Positions 21,025-30,726 of a DNA stretch of 42,483 nucleotides are shown here, piece after piece; position 1 is the first letter of the stretch; every line of letters begins with the position of its first letter. The stretch comes from Chara braunii (taxonomy: Eukaryota; Streptophyta; Charophyceae; Charales; Characeae), in NCBI GenBank assembly GCA_003427395.1, contig BFEA01000119.1, forward strand, positions 1,136,361-1,178,843, in the 5' to 3' direction. A program made the position numbers and the translations under genes. The notes under the pieces were generated by a model. That model worked only from the letters and a program-made list of their open reading frames with translations, had not been told where the DNA came from and ran no database searches.

Positions 21025-21965
21025 GAATAGGGAACATTTTTATTGGTCAACCGCAACAATGGACGAGCAACAATAGAGAAGCGGGGCACAAACTTCCGGT
21101 AGTATGACGCGAGGCCAAGAAGAGAACGCAGTTCGCGAATGTTCATGAGCTGAGGCCAATTGCGTATGACCTCAACCTTGGTTGCCTCACGCTCCAGGCC
21201 TGCAGCAGACAACCGATGGCCCAGATAGATGACGCTATCCTTCCCAAACTCAGATTTTTTTAGATTGAGATGGAGTTGCTTCTTCTTGAGGATAGTGAGC
21301 ACTTCCTCAAGGTGCTTGAGGTGTTCCTCCATGGACTTGCTGAAGATTAAGATATCATCGAGATATACCATTACGAACCGGCCAATCTGTTCGCGGAGGA
21401 CCTTGTCCATGAGGCTTTGGAAGGTGGCTGGTATGTTCGTGAGACCGAAAGGGATTACGGTAAACTCGTAAAGCCCATCGCACGTTTTGAACGCAGTCTT
21501 GTGCTGGTCCGCAGGATCGACTTCAATCTGGTGGTAACCAGACTTGAGATCGATCTTGGAAAAGACCTTGCACCCACATGCGGCATCAAGCAAGTCATCT
21601 ATACGAGGCAATGGATAGGCATTCTTTCTTGTGATGTTGTTTAGACCGCGATAGTTAATACACATACGGAGTTTGCCTCCTTTCTTTGGAACAAACAACA
21701 CAGGAGCACCAAATTCAGATTCGCTAGGCTTGATCCACCCCTTGCCAATCATCTCATCAATCTGTCGCCGGAGTTCCTCCAACTCGTCGGGTCCCATTCC
21801 GTATACGCAACCCTTTGGAAGAACAACACCTTCAACCAACTCGATGGTGTGTCGGACCGATCGCGTGGGAACTCCACGTGCTCGCCAGAACTTCCGGAAA
21901 CCGATCGAGGAGGTTTTGGATGTCAGGTGGGACCGGTGGGGGTGGGGGATCAGCAAAGGGATCAC
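20988..21965 (-). pseudogene. Element B reverse transcriptase, motifs intact
   Basis: This uninterrupted frame of 325 codons carries all Ty3/gypsy RT blocks: MIGKGWIKPSESEFGAPVLF, KLRMCINYRGLN, YPLPRIDDLLD, VFSKIDLKSGYHQI with the first Asp, YEFTVIPFGLTNIPATFQ, and the YLDD box at 21,354-21,365. Thumb blocks SEFGKDSVIYLGH and LRSLLGLASYYRKFV follow. No catalytic residue is missing. The start of the ORF is not a real start: PR and RT should belong to one polyprotein, and the frame changes around 21,830-21,960, where a Pro-rich linker (DPPPPPVPP, IQNLLDRFPEVL) lies in another frame. Confidence 0.95.
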
Positions 21966-22706
21966 CTAGATCCGGTCGCAGGTCACGTATAGAGACGACC
22001 GAATCTGAAGTAGGATCATTTGGACCATTGGAGGGTAGAGAAATAGAGGTGCTAGAAGTAGGATCACTAATCGAAGTAGTAGTGGTATTAACCGCAAAGT
22101 GAATGGCACATGGGTAGGACGAACAAAGGCAACATACAACTGTTCTTCCCCCTTGTGGTTGCGCCATTTCTTGCAGAACTTCATAGCATTCAGAAAAGTC
22201 ACTGGGGACTTGTGCTTCTCATCCAAGAGGACAGGAAGCCCGTTTCCTTGAGCATCTTTGACCATGAAAAGTGACTCCTTCCACTTGGTCCATTCGCATT
22301 GGGACTGCAGCCAGCCCAAGCCAAGGACAACGTCGAAGGGGCACTTGTCAAGGACATAGAAGTTTAACGTGTGGGTGACAGTTTTGTCCCTGTCAAAGGT
22401 AGTGCGCACACCTTTGACTGCATGCGTAGAAGAGACAACCTCTTTGTTGCGAACTTGGGTTCGGCAACGGTTCTGCAAGGCCACTTGCTTCATCCCCAAG
22501 CCCACTCTTCGTATCCCGTGAGGTGACATAAAGTTAGCCGTAGCACCACAGTAGATCAAAACACGGAGATAGCGGTGGTTTATGAGAAGTTTGAAGAAGA
22601 TTAACTGGGCACGCTGCTGTTTCATCTCACCCCAATGCTCCAAGTGGTAGTGAAAATCGACCGTCCCAGACTCCTCCCAAGGCTCGACATACAAAACGTT
22701 ACTCAC
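21966..22706 (-). pseudogene. Element B aspartic protease, catalytic Asp changed to Tyr
   Basis: The frame contains LINHRYLRVLIYCGATANFM, corresponding to the retropepsin loop, in which the catalytic Asp is replaced by Tyr (codon at 22,551-22,553). The flap-side block FDVVLGLGWLQSQ matches the family ILG-WL motif. The frame closes at 21,966, and the linker to RT lies partly in the overlapping frame 21,832-22,167. With the Asp gone, Gag-Pol processing could not occur. Whether Tyr arose by direct G-to-T mutation cannot be told without an intact relative. Confidence 0.87.
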
Positions 22707-22804
22707 CTCAGCCTTGTGTTCAACAGATGATTGGGCTTCAAGGGAGGACTGCTGATTTGCATCAGATTCAGTCTCCCCTGCTGTAGAGTTTGCTGAAATT
22801 GACT

Positions 22805-24368
22805 CTACACCCGGTTCTGGATTCCCTGCAGCCTATAACAATATTGTACCTTATGGTTTGTTTTTTGGCAATGCAGGCATACCCCCTTCTTGAGTCTACC
22901 CCGCCAGTCATTTTCAGTAATTTGGAGGTTGACCCAAGGTTTAGTAGTCGCATCCTCCGGTTTAGGTGGGATCTTGACTCCCTTGGGAAGTTGGACATAG
23001 TTCTTCCCTCCACTCCGATTCGGCCCGTTTGTATTGGCAGTCTTTTTGAAGGCAGTAAATTTTTCTTCTTCGTGGTTTGCGTCAGACTCATGGGTTGAAG
23101 AACAAGCTGTATCACGGTCCTGTTCTCGGTAGTCACCAAGAGTGGGGTCCTCTGCATCGGCTTCTTCTTCAACCTCTAGCAGGTCATGCACAGCAAAACG
23201 GTTGCTGCCTTTGAACCGCCTGCCGCCCATGTGCTTTTTGTTGCCTGTTGTGGTGACGAGGTCTACAGCCTCAAGACTAACTATGTCCTTCATTAAGGTG
23301 AACCAGTCAGTGTAACCAATGAAGTCCCTGCCCAGGCCAGTAGTAAAGCTGGTGGGAACCACGCCTTTGACCACACCCAAGCAAGATTGAGCAATCAATT
23401 CCAATCTGGGTGTAGCAAACATCTTGCTAAGCTAGGTCTGCAGGCTTTTCATGGAGCCCGTCCACTTGCTGCGCTTGATTTTGTCAAGCTGGATTCTTAG
23501 CCTTGCTGCGACGTGTGGATCCAGGTATTGTGAAATGAGTTCCTCGAGGGAGGCAACCGGGGTGGGCTTAAGCCATCTTGTTAGTTCAATTTCAGGAATC
23601 CCAGCTCGCGTAGCTTGGACCTCTAAGAAGCCCTGCACGACCGGCTCAACATTCATTCCCATGATCACGGACTGGGTCTCAGGTTGAATCCCCAGAACCT
23701 CGAAATGTGCCCTCATGGAGCTGATCCAGGACTCGATGTCTTATTTGCCGTCGTACTTAGACGGTATTTGAACCGCCTCACGATCCACAAAGGGACTGGC
23801 ATAGCTGGGACCAGCTCCTGCTGGTTCCAATCTTGGGGCTGCACCAGTTGCAAAATATCCAGCCTCCTTGCCTGTCACAACAACAATGGAATCTGCACCT
23901 GTTGCAGGTCCCGAGGGGGTTGCCATCACATTCAAGGACGAAGATACAATAAGAGAGCCAGAGGTAGTTTCAATTGCAGCTTCAGGTCGAGGGGGTAGAG
24001 GAAGAGGGTTGGCCACTTGGGCTTACAACAGCTCAACCACCTCCTTTGTCAATTCGTGGTACTTCCGGATCATATCAGTCAGATCACCTTAAAGTGTTCG
24101 CAACTTTGCGAAGACTTCAGCGATCTGAGTGGTATGATCTTCAAGATTCCCGACTTGACTGCAACTGTTCCCCACACTACTCTTCAGTCAGTGAGGGAAC
24201 AGTCTCTAGGATGACCACCTGCCTTTTCAGCAATGACTCCTTCCTCTCCTTTTCTGCCTCCTGCTCCCTTTTGGTTGCACTATCTAGGAGTGCTTGTAGA
24301 TATGGTTTTTCCGCATCACTGGTTGCATCTAACACGGCCTGCCATTGCACTGAAGTTAGCTGAGCCAT
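22805..24368 (-). pseudogene. gag: Element B gag pseudogene with CCHC knuckle
   Basis: The likely start is the ATG at 24,368 (MAQLTSVQWQAVLDAT), followed by a Lys/Glu coiled coil (ATKREQEAEKERKESLLKRQ). After a frame change a second heptad-like stretch (QIAEVFAKLRTL, LTDMIRKYHELTKEVVELL) is cut by TAA at 24,089-24,091 and 24,023-24,025. The capsid part (VQIPSKYDGK, SWISSMRAHFEVLG, IELTRWLKPTP) is cut by TAA at 23,741 and TAG at 23,432. The end holds a perfect knuckle at 22,838-22,879 (CLHCQKTNHKVQYC). All four in-frame stops can be CAA or CAG to stop. PR starts about 100 bp further on the same strand. Confidence 0.88.
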
Positions 24369-25840
24369 TTTTGGACCGCTATAATTGAAAGGTGGGTCAG
24401 AGAGTCGCATATTAGCAAAAGAATCAATTAGACTCTCAAGAGGTTCACTCCCCTTCTTACTTGGACGAACACTCCTTTTCCCAGTCCTTGCCCACTCCAG
24501 ACGGTCACTTTCCCTCTATCCCTTCTCTCTCTCCCTTCTTTCTGTCGGCGGTTCTCCACAGGCATCGAAAATGAACTCGGAAAAACAAACTTGAAAGCTC
24601 AGAGAAGAGAAGGTAGAACTCCTAGCCGGAGCGACATTTCATTTGGACGTAGAGAGCAGCAAACCAAAGAAAAACAAACAAATGTCTGATCCAGCGACCT
24701 AGTCTGATCAGACTGCATACAAGATCCTCTCGAGTCCAGTCTGACCAGCTCCGTGACTGTACAGCAAATCAAACAACGAGTGACTAAATTCAACAATGGA
24801 GAATTGAGTGGTGTACAGGGTGCGAGTCAAGTCACGGACAGTGCAACCAAAAGACATGCGAAACATCTCAGCCAAGATCCCCTCGGCAGTGGGTGTCCTA
24901 ACCAAGAAGAAAGAACTCCGTAACACAGTGAGAAGACAATGGGCTAATGCATTTGGGCCCAAAAGGGCTCTTCTTGTTTGGGCCCGGTCCCACTGGGTTC
25001 CAGAGGTCCCACGTAGGTCGCAACCAGGTCCCAACCAAGAGAAGTCCCTCCTGGACTTAGTTCAGTTTCTACTGGACTGAAAAACGAGATTTCAACTTCC
25101 GGCACAGACTACAACCGTTCAGAGATGACAAGACAAAGCACTGTAGAAAGACTCGACATTTAGATCAAGATACTTCATTTCCCATCCATCAGGTGAGTAC
25201 GGAGATCACATGCATTCAGTCACACAATCAAGACCACAGAGGAGTAGGAAAAGAAACCCAAAGTACCCCAACAGGACAATCAATACCATGCACACATTCA
25301 TGGGCATTCCGTACGTGCACGACACTTACCTGAGTGGCCTTGAGCTTCGAGATGAATAGAACTCACCCCCCTATCATGTGATCCTCCTGACCCCTCTAAC
25401 GCTACCCCTACACTAGTGTCCTATCTCCTAGGAGGGTCTGACTCCAACACCAAAGTGCAACGTCGGGATCCCCCGTCGATGCTGAAGAACAAAGTAGCAA
25501 CTTGCCGTCCGTAGATGCTGAGTGGCCGCTGACCCTCAAGCTCGCCTACTTGAGGGCAGCCCTCAAGTTGCCAAGTGTCTCCCTTGAATCAGGTTCCAGG
25601 TGTGAGTGCCTCTCACTGTTGCCTCTCTCAAATCGCCACATGAAGCCTCCTCGAAATGTCTCGCCACCCTAATCTCACTCTCAAGCAACCTGGTTAGGTT
25701 CAACGTCCACCGTCCGTGACCTAACCAGGTGGGGGCAGCTTCCCTCTTCCCTTCACTAACCAACCCTAACCCTAAGTGTTGCCCTCAACCACTTAGGTTA
25801 GGGTTAGGGCAGCAAAGTCAACTCTCACCAGCAAGTAGAA
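24369..25840 (-). other. Element B leader (5' untranslated region)
   Basis: About 1.45 kb between primer-binding site and gag, with no gene recognised. It contains a pyrimidine/purine-biased patch at about 24,490-24,550, GGGCCC-rich short repeats at 24,955-25,030, a 5' splice-site-like CAG|GTAAGT on the minus strand near 25,330, and the telomere-like inverted repeat described separately. Confidence 0.6.
25764..25809. repeat. Telomere-like inverted repeat
   Basis: CCCTAACCCTAAGTG (25,764-25,778) faces CACTTAGGTTAGGGTTAGGG (25,790-25,809) across an 11 bp spacer. The right arm has five extra bases. Each arm holds two TTAGGG-type units. The length is too short for a telomere tract. Confidence 0.8.
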
Positions 25841-25855
25841 TCCGCTACGATACCA
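25841..25855 (-). other. Primer-binding site of element B
   Basis: On the minus strand TGGTATCGTAGCGGA follows the LTR end ..TAACA with one T between. It is a variant of the initiator-Met type seen at 6,805, 11,056 and 29,664, differing by one base in the first twelve. Confidence 0.75.
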
Positions 25856-25856
25856 A

Positions 25857-27084
25857 TGTTATGATCCTGGCCAATTTCAAGATACACATCCATCAGAAAG
25901 TACAATGTTGTCCAATTGCAGAAAAAAATGAATGAACTTGAGAGGAGAGAGAGGATTAGAAGAAGAGGAAGAAGGAAGAAGGAAGAAGAAGATGATGTAC
26001 ACCAGCATACACAAATGACAAGGCTCTTCTTCTTCGCCCCACAATCTCCTCCTCCTTATCTCCCCCTTCTCATATTCATACAAGAAATAATAATACAATG
26101 TTGAATAGCTGATCCAGAATCAATGTTCGAGTCCCTCTTCTACTGCAAGTATCACTTAAGGTCCACCATAGCAATGGCCGCCTCCCCCACTCTTCACTCT
26201 CATGGGCCGAGGCTATGACGGACTACTAGGCCTTGCTCAGATGCCCAAAGGACAACCCAAAGCAGCTATGGCGGCTCTAGCTCAGGCCGCCATGCCCAAC
26301 CCTGCCTTGAAGCTTCTTGGTGTGGCTCTCCCCAGTTGGGGACTCCCTGCTGCAGCGCCCACCAAGGTGATGAAGATGGCTGCCACCATAGCCAGGTAAG
26401 TACCCCTGGCGCTCCTCCCCCTTCCTTCCTTCCTTCCTCCCTCGTGACCTTCTTCTTCCTCCCCAGCAGCGCTGCTCCAGCATAGCGCTGCTCCAACCAG
26501 CGCTCCACCAATGTGTCGCCAAACTTGCACACCGGAAAAGAGGCCGGACTCTCCGCCCGGCCCGAAGATATAGCGGCCTGCTTCGCCTCTTGGGCGGTGA
26601 CTTCCAGGCCCCTTGGCCTCCCAAGCAACCGGTACCTCCTCCTTTTTGGAGGGAAACATCATTGCAGACTCTGATACTGCCCGTATAGGCCCTAGATTCA
26701 GACTGGTATACGCCTAGACCTAGCCTACACTACTGGGCCTCTAAAAAAAATGCCACTTTTGTCTTCTTCTGCTCGGCCTCCGATACCTGTGCATCTACCC
26801 CTTCCAGGTGCGGTATCGGCCTACCCGCTACTTGAGTGCTTTTCCCCGCTGCAACCCCTCAATGTCACGGCCACAGGTAAGTACCGGCCCTGAGGGCCCA
26901 ACGAATGAGCAAGTGCTCTAATGGGCCACACTTATGCCAACCAGCACTCAGACAGACATGTCGTCCAGCAAGCGTGCACACACGGACTTAGTAGCAGGCA
27001 GGAAACTCAGCAAGGCATTCAGTTTATGAGCAACACTCAAAAATCAGTTGTGTGTTTCAGTCCATGTTTGGACGGGTCATCACA
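25857..27084 (-). mobile_element. 5' LTR of element B (1,228 bp)
   Basis: Read on the minus strand, the LTR starts TGTGATGACCCGTCC at 27,084 and ends GGATCATAACA at 25,857, followed by the primer-binding site. It matches the solo LTR at 38,805-40,124 (+) from end to end: TGTSATGACCCGTC, GGCCGGTACTTACCTGTGG, the GATGTTTCCCTCC block, GCCGGGCGGAG, GTTTGGCGACA and GGCCAATTT. The antisense (plus) strand holds two perfect 5' splice-site matches, CAG|GTAAGTAC at 26,393 and 26,874. An open frame on the plus strand (26,202-26,399) ends at the first one. On its downstream side it abuts gag2. Confidence 0.85.
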
Positions 27085-27990
27085 GAAGGACAAGACCCTC
27101 AACGTTTGGTGGAGGCAGGTGCCGGCGCACGTTAGGAACAAAGACAGACGTCAGAGGAAATCGTTGCAGCAGCAAGGTGGTTAGAAGGGTTAGCACAGAT
27201 GGACACGACCAGGCTTTGATTATTGGAATGATGTCTGGTGTCTTAGTCTACGGGTCCTAGAGATGCAGTATGGGACCCTTGTTCGCATGACTACCCATGT
27301 GAGGTTCTTAACGGTAGAAGTAGAGAAATGGGTAGTCAGTGAAACCACTGGGGATGTGCGCGATTTCTGTTCCTTCAGTAAGATGGCCTTGGACGTAGAG
27401 GCCAAGCTTAGTAATGCGAGTCAGAGTCCAGGCGAAGGGAGGAAGAAGAAGCTACCCCAAGATAAAAAAACGAAAGGGAATGTCCTACTCTACATAGTTT
27501 CTGATAGGAATCAGGGAGAGGTAGAGGGAGTCTACGATCCTGGGGGATAGACAGAGAAGACAGCGGCCAGAAGACTTCCGAGGGAGGAGAGCTGGTCGTC
27601 TCAAACAAGGCTGAGGAGACTGGCATGCAACGAAGCAACTAGTCCAGGAGTAAAAAAGGGAAGATTCTTCTTTACCCATAAGGATAATTAAAGAGGGGTC
27701 TTGCAGAGGATGTGTGGAGAGACCTACTTGTGAGAGACGCCTGCAAAGGGTGTGGCTTGTACGACCCTACTAAGGGGGTGGCGTCAAAACAAGCTGGTCA
27801 CCACGAGGGTGCAACCTCAAGTAGAGAAGGTCGCATCTTCAACCTAGGAAAACACTCCGAGCAGTTCCCAAGGGATACACATCCGGCCCATAGAAACCAC
27901 TTCTGCACATTTTGAGTTGGTAGACGTTCCCTCACCATCTCAAATGGTGGCCGAGGTTACCTACTCCTTAGTCACCGCGCAGGCACATCC
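27085..27990 (+). pseudogene. gag: Decayed gag of the gag1 family (gag2), truncated by the B LTR
   Basis: Across several frames the plus strand matches gag1: a WWRQVPAHV-like block, TSEEIVAAARWLEG, MALDVEAKLSNA, GRKKKLPQDKKTKGNV, then MWRDLLVRDACKGCG and VDVPSPSQMVAE. Corresponding gag1 blocks are WVRTVPTYV, EEEVIVAASFLKG, KALNIEAKLGSA, GRKKKLSQDRRKKGNL, VWRDHVAGGACLNCG and VTLPSPFQTMA. The zinc knuckle keeps Cys-x2-Cys but has lost its His and third Cys. The N-terminal half is absent because the match begins just after 27,084, the outer end of the B LTR. Frameshifts and stops (for example near 27,181) kill the frame. Confidence 0.8.
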
Positions 27991-29189
27991 GGACCACATG
28001 ATACTCTGTTTATGGTGTGTGCCTGAGTCCTTAGAGAAGCTAGATGAGAAGTGGTCTAAAAAAAACCTGCTAGCCTTATGGGTGGCGATTGTTAAAGGTC
28101 CTAGAGGTGTGGTAGATGTTCGTGGACATGGTCTCGAAAAGGGGCACTCGCAGGTACTGAATTCTACCAGGACTACACTAGTTGTGTTCGTGTACAGAAG
28201 CTGCGCATGTGGGACCAACTGCAACGGCTGCAAAGATCTGTAGAGTCTGCCACAGCCAACACAAAACCAACAGTGTGTCGGGGCTACACAATAAATGTAG
28301 CCGGTACTCCCTGCTAAGGGGGAAGGGAAATGCAGACAATGGTCTCCTTGCCGGTTAGCAACAAACTTCCCGTTACACGTTGCTAGGACATACCACTTCG
28401 AGGTTGGAGTCTTCCTACATGGAGAGAGATAACCAAGAGGTGGGAAATCTATCTTGTCTCTAAATCTCGGAGGGCCAGGCCTTGGATGACCCCTTTGAGA
28501 GAGAAAATGTTGTCGCTAAGTATCCAGGAATCATAGATAGGGAGGTTGTCCAAAGAGTGATTAATTCTTCTCATGAAGGAAATGGATAGGGCCATATACG
28601 TTCCCTTATAGATTATCATATTTATGAATATCTAAGTAAAAGAGATGGGGACACGGGGACCGAGGATCTCCAAATAAAGAAAATCAAACTTAATAATATC
28701 AATAACTAATAAAAACATATAATAAATGATTTTATGTACTGTGAGGCTCAAGGCCTCGATCTGCTCTATTGGGCCCTATTTTCTGTACAGTCGGCCGCCC
28801 TAAGTGAGGGCAGGCTCGACCTAAGGCCAACAGGACTATTTTGGGGTCACCGGGTAACAAAATAAATTCAGGCAGTTGCGCAGCGCCAGTTGCTGAAAGC
28901 GCCCAGGCCCAGGCTGCCTTTTTCGTGTGTAACTGAGGCAGGGCCTGGGCCAGATACGCAACATGGACGAACACAGGCCGAGGGCAGTTGGACACGGACA
29001 ACTACCAGAGGCCCAGGGCCTGACTCGTGTGGACTGGGGCTCAGCTTCTCCAGGCCTACCGAAAGCTTCTGGGCAGGGGCCCAGTGCAGCCAGGCTTCAC
29101 GCAGCAGGCAGGCAAATTCCATTTAGGAAAGTGCCTGCCCACGCATTTCACATTCGGGCACTGACTGCATGCTGCGCAAACACTGGCCA
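27991..29189 (+). other. Downstream of gag2, no confirmed gene
   Basis: An open frame continues to 28,243 (CLWCVPESLEKLDEKWSKKN) without a recognised motif. From about 28,420 to 28,690 the plus strand gives broken phrases such as DPFERENVVAKYPG and DLQIKKIKLNN, which may be more of the same dead element; this is weak. 28,600-28,740 is AT-rich. The LTR that ends at 29,660 may start in the last few hundred bases. Confidence 0.4.
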
Positions 29190-29660
29190 GTGCTCACGCG
29201 CTCACGGGCGAGCTGGATGGGTAGGCAGCCATAGCCAAGCTGCGCTGTTGTATGCTGGATGGGGCACATGGTGGTCCTTGGGTGCATGTGGCATCTGTGA
29301 GTTGGGAATCGAGGTTGTGAGTGATACGGGAGACATACCTGGTGCTTGAGGCGAACGGCATTGGTCGAGATCTGCTCGTACTTCGGGGAGCTGTTGATGC
29401 CACCAGCGGCCTTGTAGATAGGCTAGATAGGATCTGCCATTCGTAGTCTGGGCGCCGAGCGCTAGATAGGTTATCGACATTAGTTCATTGTTGATGATGA
29501 TGGGACTACTCGCACATTGTCATTTGTGAGCTTTTGCTGTGCTCTTATTTGGTGGAACTTGTGATGCAATTTTGCTTTTGGTTCGAGGTCACGACTATCT
29601 GGTCTCATGTGTATGATGCTGTTTGGTTTTTGGAATTCGCTATTGCTCAGCTTCCTTGCA
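29190..29660 (+). mobile_element. LTR of family 1, third copy (5' bound uncertain)
   Basis: It ends ..CTTGCA at 29,660, followed by ATT and a primer-binding site. It shares ordered blocks with 6,200-6,801: CATAGCCAA, GACATACCTGGTGCTTG, TAGTCTGGGCGCCGAG (29,444-29,459) and the GCAATTTGGTATCGGAG end. The antisense strand has CAG|GTATGT at 29,341/29,333, again about 105 bp from the TAGTCTGGGCG block. The upstream limit was not found. Confidence 0.65.
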
Positions 29661-29663
29661 ATT

Positions 29664-29675
29664 TGGTATCGGAGC
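29664..29675 (+). other. Primer-binding site (initiator tRNA-Met type)
   Basis: TGGTATCGGAGC follows the LTR end directly. No gag follows, so only the left end of this element copy survives. Confidence 0.75.
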
Positions 29676-29844
29676 TGTGGTACGGTGCGCTAATCTGGCG
29701 CTTGTCTTCTACCTATGAGGTACATGCATGCGGTATGCCGGGTAAGCTGCCGTAGGGAGTGTGTAGTGAGGAGGGCGAAGATAAGCACGCAACCCAGGTG
29801 GAGAGGGGATCGCCAGGAAAGGTATATTGTGACGAGGCAGAGGC

Positions 29845-29890
29845 AGAGAGAGAGAGAGGGAGAGTGAGAGCACACACACACACTCACTCA
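29845..29890. repeat. GA-rich and CA-rich simple repeat
   Basis: A short AGAGAGAG tract is followed by ACACACACACAC and CACTCACTCA. Low-complexity sequence; spanning frames are not genes. Confidence 0.85.
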
Positions 29891-30145
29891 ACTCGACGCA
29901 AACTCGACACGACTCGATGGACGCAGACACAAAGTGGCAAAGTCGCAAAGTCGCAGTCTTGGATTTCCGAATACAATGTCGAAGAAAGTCACACTGAAGC
30001 ACAAGCACTGAGGCCGAAAACTGATGCCCGTACTGGGCTTGAGTTCGGTCATAAGTACCGGACTCAAGTTCAGTCCGGAGGGCGAAGTGCCATTGCCTCA
30101 GGACTGAACTGAGAATCGAAAGTCAGTCTTTGGGCGCCAGAATGT

Positions 30146-30325
30146 CGGATGGCACCAAGTGTCGAGATCCAAAAGTGCCAAAGGAGGGATTTGAAAACGG
30201 GTGCCAACTGCAGAGGGCGCCAACAGTCAGAAAACGAAGAGCAGGAAATAAAAATAAAATAAAACAGCAGGCTGGCACATGGTACCCCGCAGACCAGGGA
30301 TCGAGCTCTGGCTGAATTCGTAACA
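30146..30325 (-). mobile_element. Possible short LTR at the 3' side of element D
   Basis: On the minus strand TGTTACGAATTC starts at 30,325 directly after a polypurine tract. About 180 bp later the sequence reads CCGACA followed by TTCTGGCGCCCAAAG, and TGGCGCCC is the start of tRNA-Lys-type primer-binding sites. If both signals are real, one LTR is flanked by a polypurine tract on one side and a primer-binding site on the other. No second copy was found to confirm the length. Confidence 0.4.
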
Positions 30326-30341
30326 CTATCCCCTCCCTCTA
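30326..30341 (-). other. Polypurine tract on the minus strand
   Basis: TAGAGGGAGGGGATAG is followed by TGTTACG. It lies about 1 kb beyond the element D chromodomain, a long distance for this family, so its ownership by D is inference. Confidence 0.6.
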
Positions 30342-30482
30342 GAAGGCGACGTCCCGACTGCCAAAAGCCATGAAACAATGTTGAAGTCTGTGAAGGACGT
30401 GACGGGGCCGATCACTGGTCAACATGTCAAAAGGAAGAGGGGTATAATGTGGGTGGCCTGGGTCGGGGGGTAAGAGGGAACG

Positions 30483-30726
30483 GGTTATCCTATCAACGAG
30501 CTAAGGGGTTTTGCAGGGTATTTCTACTGATGTGCTAAGGGGGTTGGGAAGCACGTGGAATAGGGTAATCCTACCAACGAGCTAAGGAGTTTTGCAGGAA
30601 TCAGGGTAGTTCTACCGATGTGCTAAGGGGGCTGGGAAGCACAGGGAGCAGGGTAATCCTACTGATGAACTAAGGGGTTGAAAACAACGGGGAAACAAGG
30701 TAATTCTACTGATGAACTAGGAGGTT
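30483..30726. repeat. Six-copy tandem repeat of ~27 bp core
   Basis: The core GGTAATCCTACYGATGWRCT followed by AAGGGG occurs at about 30,483, 30,517, 30,563, 30,604, 30,651 and 30,698. Spacing is 34, 46, 41, 47 and 47 bp. Copies 1/3 and 2/4 are most alike, so an 80-87 bp double unit was probably duplicated. Confidence 0.85.

Noticed and set aside
25376-25445. Loose similarity to the 80 bp stub at 18,870-18,949 (TGTGAT, TGACCC, CTAAC-CTACCCC)
   Set aside because: Only short words match with several gaps, and no polypurine tract lies on the right side.
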